A stretch of DNA of 64,000 bases from Roseivirga spongicola (lineage in GTDB: Bacteria; Bacteroidota; Bacteroidia; Cytophagales; Cyclobacteriaceae). Of this stretch, positions 18,190-25,385 are shown piece by piece (the first letter of the stretch is position 1; each line of letters starts with the position of its first letter). Where the stretch lies: positions 1,220,121 to 1,284,120 of the forward strand of contig NZ_LRPC01000028.1 of the NCBI RefSeq assembly GCF_001592965.1, given 5' to 3'. Both the position numbers and the translations under genes were made by a program. The notes beneath the pieces were generated by a model, which worked only from the letters and a program-made list of their open reading frames with translations, made no database searches and had not been told where the DNA came from.

Positions 18190-18217
18190 ATCGTTATTCG
18201 TTGATCGTTATTCGTTG
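18190..18217. repeat. 14-bp tandem repeat, two copies, in the gap after leuS
   Basis: ATCGTTATTCGTTG occurs twice head to tail. It is followed by ATCCCTTTAGGGAT (related to the start of the 63085 repeat) and by degenerate GGTTCAAGGTTTAAAGTTCA repeats near 18258-18277. The gap 18180-18472 otherwise shows only a terminator. Confidence 0.7.
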
Positions 18218-18405
18218 GCATCCCTTTAGGGATCGAGGGTAACTTGGTGAGTTCTAGGTTCAAGGTTTAAAGTTCAAAGTCTAGGTACTGCAGAAGCCTG
18301 TTTTATGGCGTCATTCAGAAGAAGAACATTTCCATGATAATTAGAAATGTGCGACTGAAGAATCTCCCAGACATTTGAACTTAATCAGTTAATAGGAAAG
18401 ACGAG

Positions 18406-18440
18406 AACCCCAAGTTGAGAACAGCTTGGGGTTTTCTTTT
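18406..18440 (+). terminator. Intrinsic terminator between leuS and the Nudix-like gene
   Basis: AACCCCAAGTTG pairs with CAGCTTGGGGTT (one G-U pair) to make a 12-bp stem with loop AGAA, followed by TTCTTTTTATTATTATT. It ends 33 bp before the next ATG, so it isolates that gene from leuS read-through. Confidence 0.8.
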
Positions 18441-18472
18441 TATTATTATTGCTACCGAAAAATGATAATCAA

Positions 18473-18994
18473 ATGAAGTATACACTCACATTACTCACCT
18501 TGTTGATCAGTGCTTGGACGATGGCTCAATCGGGCAATCCAACTTTTCACAAACTGATAATGCTCAATGAAAAAGGTGAAGTACTTCTAGTTGAATTCGA
18601 TGGTGAATGGGAAATTCCTGGTGGTCGATACAAAGCTGATGAGACACAAAAATCCTTTCTTAATAGTCTAGCAGCTCTTCACGGGCAAAAGCCAACTCAA
18701 CTCAAGCTGAATGGAGTAATCACCTTTCATCACGATAATAGAGAGCGCCCAACCACTATGATGTACTATTCTTCGGTGGTAAAAACAAACGGTGAGTCTA
18801 AGCGAAACATCAAATGGATGCCTATTAAAGAAGCCCTCGAAATCATTCCTTATCAAGAAATGGTGGAAATAGTAAAACATGTTTCAGACCATCCCAATGA
18901 GACGTTCGGAGGTGCCATGAGAATAATCTATAATCAGAACCAGAGGACAGGTGAATTCAAGTGGATTGAACCGTTCTACTCTTTAAATAACTAA
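18473..18994 (+). CDS. Secreted Nudix-fold protein with a degenerate Nudix box
   Basis: A 173-residue protein with a signal peptide (MKYTLTLLTLLISAWTMAQS) and a Nudix-like core: HKLIMLNEKGEVLLVEFDGE, WEIPGGRYKADE, a final strand with IKWMPIKEALEII and a C-terminal helix. The GG and first Glu of the Nudix box are present (GGRYKADET), but the REXXEE metal-binding part reads SLAALH, so pyrophosphohydrolase activity is unlikely. Export of a Nudix fold is itself unusual. A binding or scavenging role is possible. The ATG at 18473 is preferred because it starts the signal peptide. A strong terminator precedes it. Confidence 0.7.
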   Translation: MKYTLTLLTLLISAWTMAQSGNPTFHKLIMLNEKGEVLLVEFDGEWEIPGGRYKADETQKSFLNSLAALHGQKPTQLKLNGVITFHHDNRERPTTMMYYSSVVKTNGESKRNIKWMPIKEALEIIPYQEMVEIVKHVSDHPNETFGGAMRIIYNQNQRTGEFKWIEPFYSLNN

Positions 18995-19043
18995 AACATT
19001 CTAGAAACTTTTTCACCAGAGCAGTGAACTATTTTTAATTATG

Positions 19044-19068
19044 TTGTGTACAATACAATAGCACACAA
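19044..19068. promoter_or_regulatory. Palindromic candidate operator upstream of ohrR
   Basis: TTGTGT (19044-19049) and ACACAA (19063-19068) are perfect inverted arms, with further partial symmetry around TACAATACAATAG. The site is 25 bp upstream of the MarR-family start and has the size of an OhrR/MarR dimer site, so autoregulation is likely. Assignment is by position and symmetry only. Confidence 0.5.
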
Positions 19069-19092
19069 TAAATAAACTAATGTATAACGACT

Positions 19093-19521
19093 ATGTCGGA
19101 AAATTTAAAACTATCGAACCAAGTTTGCTTCCCAATCTACTCATTGGCCAAGGAGGTTGTAGGACTTTACAGGCCTATCCTTCAGCAGTTAGATTTGACA
19201 TACCCACAGTATTTAGTAATGCTGATACTCTGGGAAGAAGGCACACAAAATGTTTCTGAGATAGGAACTAAACTCCACTTAGATAGTGGCACACTTACAC
19301 CATTGCTTAAGCGATTGGAGCAGAAAAAATTGATTGAGCGAAATAGAAGTGCTCAAGATGAACGCATTGTTCAGATTGAACTTACGGCTGACGGGCAAAA
19401 GATGAAAACTGCCGCAACTCAAGTTCCTGAACAGATTTTAAACTCGTTGAATGTTACTGTAGAACAGCTTGAAGCACTTAAGACGGGTATTGACAACATA
19501 TTAAATCAAATAAGAAAATAG
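19093..19521 (+). CDS. ohrR: OhrR-like MarR-family peroxide-sensing repressor
   Basis: A 142-residue winged-helix MarR-family regulator. C12 in NQVCFPIYSLAKEVVGLYRP aligns with the reactive N-terminal cysteine of OhrR, which is oxidised by organic hydroperoxides and releases DNA. LTYPQYLVMLILWE, VSEIGTKLHLDSGTLTPLLK and the wing R(S/N)xQDERIVQIELT complete the family signature. The ohr gene starts 2 bp after the stop, the standard ohrR-ohr arrangement. A palindrome lies just upstream of the start. Confidence 0.88.
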   Translation: MSENLKLSNQVCFPIYSLAKEVVGLYRPILQQLDLTYPQYLVMLILWEEGTQNVSEIGTKLHLDSGTLTPLLKRLEQKKLIERNRSAQDERIVQIELTADGQKMKTAATQVPEQILNSLNVTVEQLEALKTGIDNILNQIRK

Positions 19522-19523
19522 AT

Positions 19524-19946
19524 ATGAAAACAATGTATACCATTGGCGCAACAGCCACAGGAGGAAGAAACGGTCATGTTAAAAGTGAAAACGGCATTCT
19601 AGACCTAGAAGTAAGGCACCCAAAAGCCCTAGGTGGAGCAAATGACGATTATGCTAACCCAGAAATGCTATTTGCAGCAGGTTATGCCGCTTGTTTTGAC
19701 AGCGCTTTGAACTTGGTAATCCAGAAGTCTAACGCAAAAACTGGAACCACCTCTGTTAAGGCGAATGTGAGCATCGGCCAGACCGATAATGGAGGTTTTG
19801 GTTTAGCAGTAACACTGGACATTAACATTCCCGAAGTAGACATGGAAGAGGCGAAATCTTTAGCAGAAAAGGCACATCAAGTATGCCCTTATTCTAATGC
19901 TACAAGAGGAAATATTGAAGTAGAATTGAACGTAACTAACGATTAA
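19524..19946 (+). CDS. ohr: Organic hydroperoxide resistance protein Ohr
   Basis: A 140-residue Ohr/OsmC-family thiol peroxidase that reduces organic hydroperoxides. The two active-site cysteines are present: C57 in AAGYAACFDSAL and C121 in AHQVCPYSNATRGN. The conserved arginine is expected in EVRHPKALGG. Ohr subgroup features include LGGANDDYANPEMLFAAGY. It lies directly behind ohrR and 12 bp before a nitroreductase gene, forming a peroxide-induced unit. Confidence 0.95.
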   Translation: MKTMYTIGATATGGRNGHVKSENGILDLEVRHPKALGGANDDYANPEMLFAAGYAACFDSALNLVIQKSNAKTGTTSVKANVSIGQTDNGGFGLAVTLDINIPEVDMEEAKSLAEKAHQVCPYSNATRGNIEVELNVTND

Positions 19947-19958
19947 ATACATAGTATT

Positions 19959-20594
19959 TTGGCACTAATTGAAGATTTAAACTGGAGATACGCTGTCAAA
20001 GCGTTCAACCCAGAAAAGAAAGTAAGTGAGGAAAATGTGGAGAAGATTATTGAGGCAGCGAGGCTTGCTCCTACTTCTTCAGGCCTGCAGCAATTCAGAG
20101 TTTTAAAGGTTTCTAACCAAGAAATTAAGGAAAAGCTAGTACAAGGCGCACTAAACCCGGAAAGCATGAAAGACTGTTCTCACGTTTTGGTTTTTGCAGC
20201 CTGGGACAGATACACTGCTGAGCGCATAGACAAGGTGTTTGATTATACCACTGAAGAAAGAGGCTTACCAAAAGGTAGATTCAGCAGCTATACAGATCAG
20301 TTGAAGGCTATTTACCTAAAACAACCTGCTGAAGTCAACTTCGCTCATACTTCTCGTCAAAGCTATATCGCTTTAGGCTTGGCCATGGCGCAGGCTGCAG
20401 AGCTTAAAGTAGACACTTGCCCTGCCGAAGGTTTCAGCACCAAAGTGGTTGATGAAGTACTCGAGTTAGAAAAGCACGGGCTCAAGAGCGTGTCATTGCT
20501 TTACATTGGCTATTCAGATGAAGAAAGAGACTGGATGAAACCAATGAAGAAGGTGAGAATACCTCGCGATGAATTTGTTATCGATGTAGTATAA
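19959..20594 (+). CDS. NAD(P)H-dependent nitroreductase-family oxidoreductase
   Basis: A 211-residue FMN-dependent nitroreductase (NfsB-like). LNWRYAVKAFNPEKKVSEEN, ARLAPTSSGLQQFRVL, SRQSYIALGLAMAQAAEL and DTCPAEGF are typical; the FMN phosphate is held by the N-terminal R and the TSS motif. It uses NAD(P)H to reduce nitroaromatics, quinones or similar electrophiles. The start is a TTG at 19959 (LALIEDLNW by codons), chosen because the family begins with this sequence and no ATG fits. It is the third gene of the ohrR-ohr unit and is probably co-induced. A long terminator follows. Confidence 0.87.
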   Translation: MALIEDLNWRYAVKAFNPEKKVSEENVEKIIEAARLAPTSSGLQQFRVLKVSNQEIKEKLVQGALNPESMKDCSHVLVFAAWDRYTAERIDKVFDYTTEERGLPKGRFSSYTDQLKAIYLKQPAEVNFAHTSRQSYIALGLAMAQAAELKVDTCPAEGFSTKVVDEVLELEKHGLKSVSLLYIGYSDEERDWMKPMKKVRIPRDEFVIDVV

Positions 20595-20631
20595 TCATTA
20601 TATCTACTGAAGTCTTTGACTTCAATAAATA

Positions 20632-20704
20632 AGGCTGTTTCGGAAGTACTGCCAATGCATTTTGCTTGCATCAGTAACTTCTGAAACAGCCTCTTTTTTT
20701 TCTT
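20632..20704. terminator. Long hairpin terminator between convergent genes
   Basis: AGGCTGTTTCGGAAGTACTG (20632-20651) pairs with the segment 20672-20692, with one bulge and G-A differences, around an inner ATGCA/TGCAT hairpin. A run of eight or more T follows. A second small perfect hairpin (TGAAGTC-TTT-GACTTCA) is at 20608-20624. The GGCTGTTTC...GAAACAGCC ends resemble those of the 3852 and 12408 elements. Confidence 0.8.
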
Positions 20705-20719
20705 TTCTATGAGGGTCTT

Positions 20720-21520
20720 CTACCTCTTTAATGCTACCAATCGGTTGGCTATTTTCAATAAATCTGGCTCATTTATCTCTGGTAAGGGAGCTAATGGATA
20801 CAACTGCTGACCTGGTCTTGCGATAAAAGCACCTCGCCAATTGGCCCAAAGTGCACCGGCAATATCCCAACCATGGGCAGCTATCATCATACATTCCTCT
20901 GGCTTCACTCCTACTTTTCTGGCTGCCCAGTCATACACATCGGTATGTGGTTTAAACTTGCCAATGTCTTCTACGCTTAATCGTTGGTCAAAAAAATCGG
21001 TTAACCCAGCATTTTCAAACTGAGCTGCAACTCCAGCATTTGAAGAATTAGTCAGAGAGATCATTCTGTAACCTGCCTTTTTTATAAGAGCAAGAGCTTC
21101 TTTGACTTCACTGTGAGCGGGCAAAGACTTAATTGGGCTAACTGCAGCTTTGGCATCATCGTCAGATAATTCAATACCGTTATTTGCAGCTACCATTTTC
21201 AAAGTAGCCATACCTATAGCACCAAAGTCGGCATACTGCCTGGCAGTGGTAGAGACTAGTGAATACTGCAGCATGGTGGTGAACCAAAGAGGCACCAGAT
21301 CTTCTCTGCCATTCAAAGCTTTACCAATGCTACTTTTTATAGCTGCCAAGTCTAAAAGCGACTCGTTCACATCGAAAAACAGGACTTTAGGTGCTTTTTC
21401 ATTTCTCATAATACTAGTTGGTTGGTTTGAGTCTTCATTGGCCGATAGCACTCCAGGAACCAGCGCTCCAGCACTTCCTGCCAGACTCATGCGTTTAATA
21501 AAAGTTCTTCTAGACTTCAT
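20720..21520 (-). CDS. Tat-exported haloacid dehalogenase type II family protein
   Basis: A 266-residue protein. The N terminus has a twin-arginine motif (SRRTFIKR, residues 3-10) and a hydrophobic, Ala/Gly-rich region, indicating Tat export. The HAD domain has nucleophile D50 in VLFFDVNESLLDL, SLTNSSN (motif II), K in IGKFKPHTDVYDWAA (motif III) and MIAAHGWDIAGALWANWRGA (acid motif), which is the (S)-2-haloacid dehalogenase pattern. It would hydrolyse 2-haloalkanoates in the periplasm, though the true substrate is unproven. Neighbouring minus-strand genes are AhpD-like and TetR. Confidence 0.83.
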   Translation of the reverse strand: MKSRRTFIKRMSLAGSAGALVPGVLSANEDSNQPTSIMRNEKAPKVLFFDVNESLLDLAAIKSSIGKALNGREDLVPLWFTTMLQYSLVSTTARQYADFGAIGMATLKMVAANNGIELSDDDAKAAVSPIKSLPAHSEVKEALALIKKAGYRMISLTNSSNAGVAAQFENAGLTDFFDQRLSVEDIGKFKPHTDVYDWAARKVGVKPEECMMIAAHGWDIAGALWANWRGAFIARPGQQLYPLAPLPEINEPDLLKIANRLVALKR

Positions 21521-21570
21521 ACATTAAAAAAAGAAAGTCCCGTCTGAGTCATCAAACGGGACAATTTGAC

Positions 21571-22137
21571 TTATGCTTCAACTGATTCTTTCTTTTCCCA
21601 AGCAAACTTTTGGAATGGTTTGTCAATAGGCGTTTCAACCAAATGATTCGTGTAATTGCTAATCACCTTCTGTGAAAGCCCCAGAATAATTTCTAGTACG
21701 TGTCGCTGACTGTAACCAGCATCGAAAAATTCCTGTAGTTCGTCTTGAGAAACATTCCCTCTATTCTCGGTAATAGCCAAAGTCATTTTGTGTAGTGCTT
21801 GAAGTTTGGCTGTTGGCATTTCTGTACCATTTCTCAACGCCTCTGTAATGGCCGAATCTACCTTCATGCTGTGTGCAATAGCGGTATGGGCTGGCACACA
21901 ATAATGACATTTGTGGTACACATTAATGGTTTGCCATACCACGGTTAGCTCGTCATTATCAAAAGACGATTCAGTAAAAAGTGCGTGAATCTTTTGATAA
22001 GCATCTAATAACTCAGGCGCCTCAGCGAGTGCTCCATGCAAGTTTGGAATGTATCCGTAAGCTTTTTGAGAGCCTTCTAAAAGTTGTTTACTCTCTTCTG
22101 GTGCGGTTTCTAAATCGTGAATTTTAAAGTTACTCAT
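21571..22137 (-). CDS. Carboxymuconolactone decarboxylase/AhpD-like protein
   Basis: A 188-residue, all-helical protein of the CMD/AhpD family. C77-HY-C80-xxx-H84 (KCHYCVPAHT) is the CxxCxxxH redox motif of AhpD-type alkylhydroperoxidases, so peroxide reduction or disulfide chemistry is likely. SSFDNDELTVVWQTINVYHK and AGYSQRHVLEIILGLSQKVI fit the peroxidase-related branch. It begins 57 bp after the TetR-family gene on the same strand, so that repressor probably controls it. Confidence 0.85.
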   Translation of the reverse strand: MSNFKIHDLETAPEESKQLLEGSQKAYGYIPNLHGALAEAPELLDAYQKIHALFTESSFDNDELTVVWQTINVYHKCHYCVPAHTAIAHSMKVDSAITEALRNGTEMPTAKLQALHKMTLAITENRGNVSQDELQEFFDAGYSQRHVLEIILGLSQKVISNYTNHLVETPIDKPFQKFAWEKKESVEA

Positions 22138-22194
22138 ATCTATTTTTATCTAATTTAAATTTCTAAGCATTTGCTTAGTTATGGTTCAAAAAAA

Positions 22195-22758
22195 CTAAAG
22201 GCTTGAAAAGGTCATTTCAACAAAGTTTTCGATTTCTGAATTGGCCATCACCTTAGAAGCTACCACCATACCTTGAATAGCCACCAACAGAAAGCTGGCT
22301 TGCTTGGCTAAATAATCATGGGAAGAGGTGGCATCATCATCGCGCAATTTCTTTTGGAAAACCGCCTTGAGCTCGTTTACGAAAGCCATCATTTCAGTCA
22401 TTACCTCCTCAGGTGCATTAGTACCCAGTTCACTGAAAGTATTGTTGATTAGACAGCCTCCTTGGCCAATGTTCTGTTTGGCGAAATTGTTGAAGGCATA
22501 GAAATAAGCCTTAATAGCTGCCTTGCCATGGCTGGCCTCCATATCATTAACCAACTCTTTCAGCTTGCCTTTGTAGCATTTAATGCTCTCTTTAAAAACA
22601 CCCTGTTTGCTACCAAAACTGGCATAAATAGAAAACTGGTTAATACCCATTTCATTTTCCAGCATACGAACAGAAGTAGACTCATAGCCATTTCTCCAAA
22701 AAAGGTTCATTGCCTTTTCTATCACCTGCTCCTCTATATATGCTTTCTTTCTCGCCAT
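22195..22758 (-). CDS. TetR/AcrR-family transcriptional regulator
   Basis: A 187-residue regulator. The N-terminal TetR domain has AYIEEQVIEKAMNLFWRNGY, STSVRMLENEMGINQFSIYA and SFGSKQGVFKES (helix-turn-helix about residues 25-46). The C-terminal half is a ligand-binding helical domain with GGCLINNTFSELG, resembling the TetR_C group that often controls reductases and CMD-family proteins. It is the first gene of a minus-strand group with the AhpD-like and HAD genes, which are its likely targets. Confidence 0.87.
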   Translation of the reverse strand: MARKKAYIEEQVIEKAMNLFWRNGYESTSVRMLENEMGINQFSIYASFGSKQGVFKESIKCYKGKLKELVNDMEASHGKAAIKAYFYAFNNFAKQNIGQGGCLINNTFSELGTNAPEEVMTEMMAFVNELKAVFQKKLRDDDATSSHDYLAKQASFLLVAIQGMVVASKVMANSEIENFVEMTFSSL

Positions 22759-22830
22759 TTTAACTAAGCGTCTGCTTTGAAATGAATTTAACCCTCAGAT
22801 AGTTCCGAAGTACTGAGAATATTTAGATAA

Positions 22831-23745
22831 TTAAAAAATTGAGTATTCAGTTTTGGTAGTGAAAAGCTCTAAAAACTCCATACCTAAATACGAGTTCCCC
22901 TTTTCATTGAGCCCTGGGCTCCAGACAGCAATAGCATAATGGTCTGGGAGTACCGCTACAATTCCGCCACCAACACCACTCTTTCCTGGTAAACCTATTT
23001 TCACGGAAAATTCACCAGCCTGATCATAGAAACCGCAGAGCTGCATTAATGCATTCAAACGCTTAGAGCGGCTCACACTAATTATCTGCTTCTTACTCTT
23101 TTTATCATAACCATCAGTTGCTAAAAATTGGAAACTATGGGCTAAATCTGCGCAAGTCATGTCTATGGAGCAGGTGTAAGCGTAAAGATCCAACACATCA
23201 TCTACCTTATTCTTCAGGTTACCGAACGACTTAATCAGGTTGGCTGCAGCGGCATTTCTAAAGCTGGTAGCTTTCTCCGACTCAGCTACCGCTTGGTTAT
23301 ACTCGAGTGAATCATTGCCAGCTAACTCACGCACAAAATCTAAGAACTCTTCTTTAGGATTGGAACAAGTATCGAGCAGAATATCGCAGATCACCAAAGC
23401 GCCTGCATTAATCAGCGGATTTCGAGGAATACCATTCTCATGCTCTAGTAAAACCAATGAATTGAAAGGTGTTCCGGGAGGTTCAACCCCTACTCGCTTC
23501 CATAGCTTTTCTCCTTCAGATTTATATGCCAAAACCAGAGTGAGCACCTTAGAAATACTTTGAATGGAGAACTTTTCTTCCCAATCGCCATAGGCAGAAT
23601 GCTCACCATTAATCATAGACATATACACGCCAAACTTATCTTTATCTACCTTTTTAAGCTCAGGAATATAGGAGGCCACCACTCCTTTGTCTTCCTTTTG
23701 GTGTATTTCTGAACAGATATCGGCAAATATTTTATGGTAATTCAT
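22831..23745 (-). CDS. glsA: Glutaminase
   Basis: A 304-residue serine-dependent beta-lactamase-fold glutaminase converting L-glutamine to glutamate and ammonia. FSIQSISKV (residues 59-67) carries the SxxK pair S63/K66. GTPFNSL, ENGIPRNPLINAGALVI, FRNAAAANLIKSFGN, MCGFYDQAGEFSVKIGLPGKSGVGGGI and the C-terminal AIAVWSPGL are family blocks. The start at 23745 (MNYHKIFADI) is chosen because the 26 upstream codons do not match the family. It is monocistronic. Confidence 0.95.
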   Translation of the reverse strand: MNYHKIFADICSEIHQKEDKGVVASYIPELKKVDKDKFGVYMSMINGEHSAYGDWEEKFSIQSISKVLTLVLAYKSEGEKLWKRVGVEPPGTPFNSLVLLEHENGIPRNPLINAGALVICDILLDTCSNPKEEFLDFVRELAGNDSLEYNQAVAESEKATSFRNAAAANLIKSFGNLKNKVDDVLDLYAYTCSIDMTCADLAHSFQFLATDGYDKKSKKQIISVSRSKRLNALMQLCGFYDQAGEFSVKIGLPGKSGVGGGIVAVLPDHYAIAVWSPGLNEKGNSYLGMEFLELFTTKTEYSIF

Positions 23746-23918
23746 TAGGGATTTTATTCTTAAAAACTGCTTATAGATAAGCTTTAAAAGTAGTCTTTGT
23801 TTGTAGAAAAGAAGAAAATCCACCTTAACAAATAGTCCTTCATCAGGAAAAACCTCAGTGTACCTAGGAAGAATGAATGATAGACTAATTTGCTACTTTT
23901 AAAGGAAAACCTGAAAGA

Positions 23919-24542
23919 ATGAACCCAGCTATAGATGAATACCTAGCCATAGGCTGTGGCAGGTGTTCGCTTGTAAACACCCCTGAATGTAAGGTGCATT
24001 TTTGGACCGAACCGTTAAAACTGCTCCGAGCTATTGCGTTAAACACTGAGCTAAAAGAAGAACGCAAATGGGGAGTACCTTGCTACACCTACAATGGGAA
24101 AAATGTATTGATTATCAGTGCATTTAAAGAATACTGCTCCATGAGTTTCTTTAAAGGTTCTCTTTTGAAAGACACTTTCAAAATTCTAGAAAAACCTGGC
24201 CCAAACTCTCAAGCCTCTCGACTTATTAGGTTCACAGACACTCAAGGTGTCATTAAACTTGAGCAAGAAATCAGAACCTATATCAATGAAGCCATTGCTA
24301 TTGAGAAGTCAGGGAAAAGTGTGGATTTCAAGGCAAAAGATGAACTAGAATATCCTGAAGAATTGGTGGCTAAATTCACAGAACAACCTGATCTGAAAAC
24401 TGCTTTTGAAAATCTCACCCCAGGCCGAAAAAGAGGTTATGTCCTACATTTTACTCAACCTAAACAATCTAAAACAAGAGTAGCCAGAATCGAGAAGCTC
24501 ATTCCGAAAATTATGGAAGGCAAAGGGTTCTTTGATAGATAA
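23919..24542 (+). CDS. YdeI/OmdA-type protein with DUF1801 domain
   Basis: A 207-residue protein. The DUF1801 part (about 28-130) has LKLLRAIALNTELKEERKWG, VPCYTYNGKNVLII and FKEYCSMSFFKGSLLKD. The C-terminal part (about 150-205) has FENLTPGRKRGYVLHFTQPK and SKTRVARIEKLIPKIMEGKG, which is the OmdA/YdeI bacteriocin-protection domain. Some relatives are linked to resistance to cationic peptides, but the biochemical role is unknown. No signal peptide, so probably cytosolic. Confidence 0.82.
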   Translation: MNPAIDEYLAIGCGRCSLVNTPECKVHFWTEPLKLLRAIALNTELKEERKWGVPCYTYNGKNVLIISAFKEYCSMSFFKGSLLKDTFKILEKPGPNSQASRLIRFTDTQGVIKLEQEIRTYINEAIAIEKSGKSVDFKAKDELEYPEELVAKFTEQPDLKTAFENLTPGRKRGYVLHFTQPKQSKTRVARIEKLIPKIMEGKGFFDR

Positions 24543-24653
24543 ACTTTTACTCAGTTATTCTTCAAGAATATTAATGAAACGGGAAAACTAGACTTAAGAC
24601 CAAGAAAAAGGTTAGAGTCAATATCTACACTTATAAAGAATCCCAAAATTGGT

Positions 24654-25259
24654 TTAGTGCATCCTATCCCCTCTTACTTCTAAGCTCTCAATGATTTTGG
24701 CTTCTTCAATAAGAAATTCCTTCCAGCGCTTAGAAACGTATTCATCTCCCATGTAAGACTTGGCAAGACTTAGAAAGTTCTTATAGTGGCTGGCTTCTGA
24801 GATCATCAGCTCATAATAGAACTTCTGCAACTCTTCATCTTCTATGTTTTGATGAAGCATTTTAAATCGCTCACAACTTCTGGCCTCTATTAGAGCGTTC
24901 ATTAGAAGTTTTTCAACTAGCTGAGCTTCTCTTCCCCCGCCCTTTTTCAGAATACTCTGAAGCTTAATGACATACTCATCTTTTCGCTGTTTGCCTAGCT
25001 TCATTCCCCGCTTATTTAGCTGCTCTATCACACGCTCAAAATGACTCCACTCTTCTGCGACAACAGGAGTCATCATGTCTACCAATTCCTTTTTATCGGG
25101 GTACTGAACAATTAATGAAATACAAGAAGAAGCTGCTTTTTGCTCGCAATAAGCATGGTCTACTAAAATATCTTCAATATTCATTTGAGCAATATCAACC
25201 CACCTTGGGTCGGTTGGCAATTGCAGTCCTAGGACGTGATTAGTGTATTCGTCAGCCAT
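24654..25259 (-). CDS. miaE: tRNA-(ms[2]io[6]A)-hydroxylase
   Basis: A 201-residue ferritin-like di-iron monooxygenase that hydroxylates the isopentenyl group of ms2i6A at tRNA position 37. The metal-binding helices are visible as ILVDHAYCEQKAASSC, VVAEEWSHFERVIEQL, NALIEARSCERFKML and ISEASHYKNFL, each giving Glu and His ligands. LGLQLPTDPRWVDIA is the conserved N-terminal segment. The start at 25259 (MADEYTNH) lies only 4 nt after a perfect -7 box, so the mRNA may be leaderless; an in-frame alternative at 25307 would add 16 residues. Confidence 0.88.
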   Translation of the reverse strand: MADEYTNHVLGLQLPTDPRWVDIAQMNIEDILVDHAYCEQKAASSCISLIVQYPDKKELVDMMTPVVAEEWSHFERVIEQLNKRGMKLGKQRKDEYVIKLQSILKKGGGREAQLVEKLLMNALIEARSCERFKMLHQNIEDEELQKFYYELMISEASHYKNFLSLAKSYMGDEYVSKRWKEFLIEEAKIIESLEVRGDRMH

Positions 25260-25263
25260 ATGG

Positions 25264-25294
25264 CAAAAGTAAGGGCATCGTGTCAGATTGAAAA
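25264..25294 (-). promoter_or_regulatory. Candidate miaE promoter abutting the start codon
   Basis: On the minus strand TACTTTTG (25271-25264) is a perfect TAnnTTTG box. TTTTC lies 18 bp upstream (25294-25290), the same -33 variant as at leuS. The box ends 4 nt before the ATG at 25259. Confidence 0.5.
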
Positions 25295-25331
25295 GTGATG
25301 CATCCAAATTGAGCCATATTTCAATTCTAAC

Positions 25332-25362
25332 TTGGTTTCCTTCTACGATTGCAACATTTTTG
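25332..25362 (+). promoter_or_regulatory. Candidate promoter of the DUF3078 gene
   Basis: TTG (25332-25334), 20-bp spacer, CATTTTTG (25355-25362): one mismatch to the Bacteroidota TTG-N(17-23)-TAnnTTTG consensus, 23 bp before the ATG at 25386. Confidence 0.55.
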
Positions 25363-25385
25363 CAGTTAATAAACTGATCTAAAGA

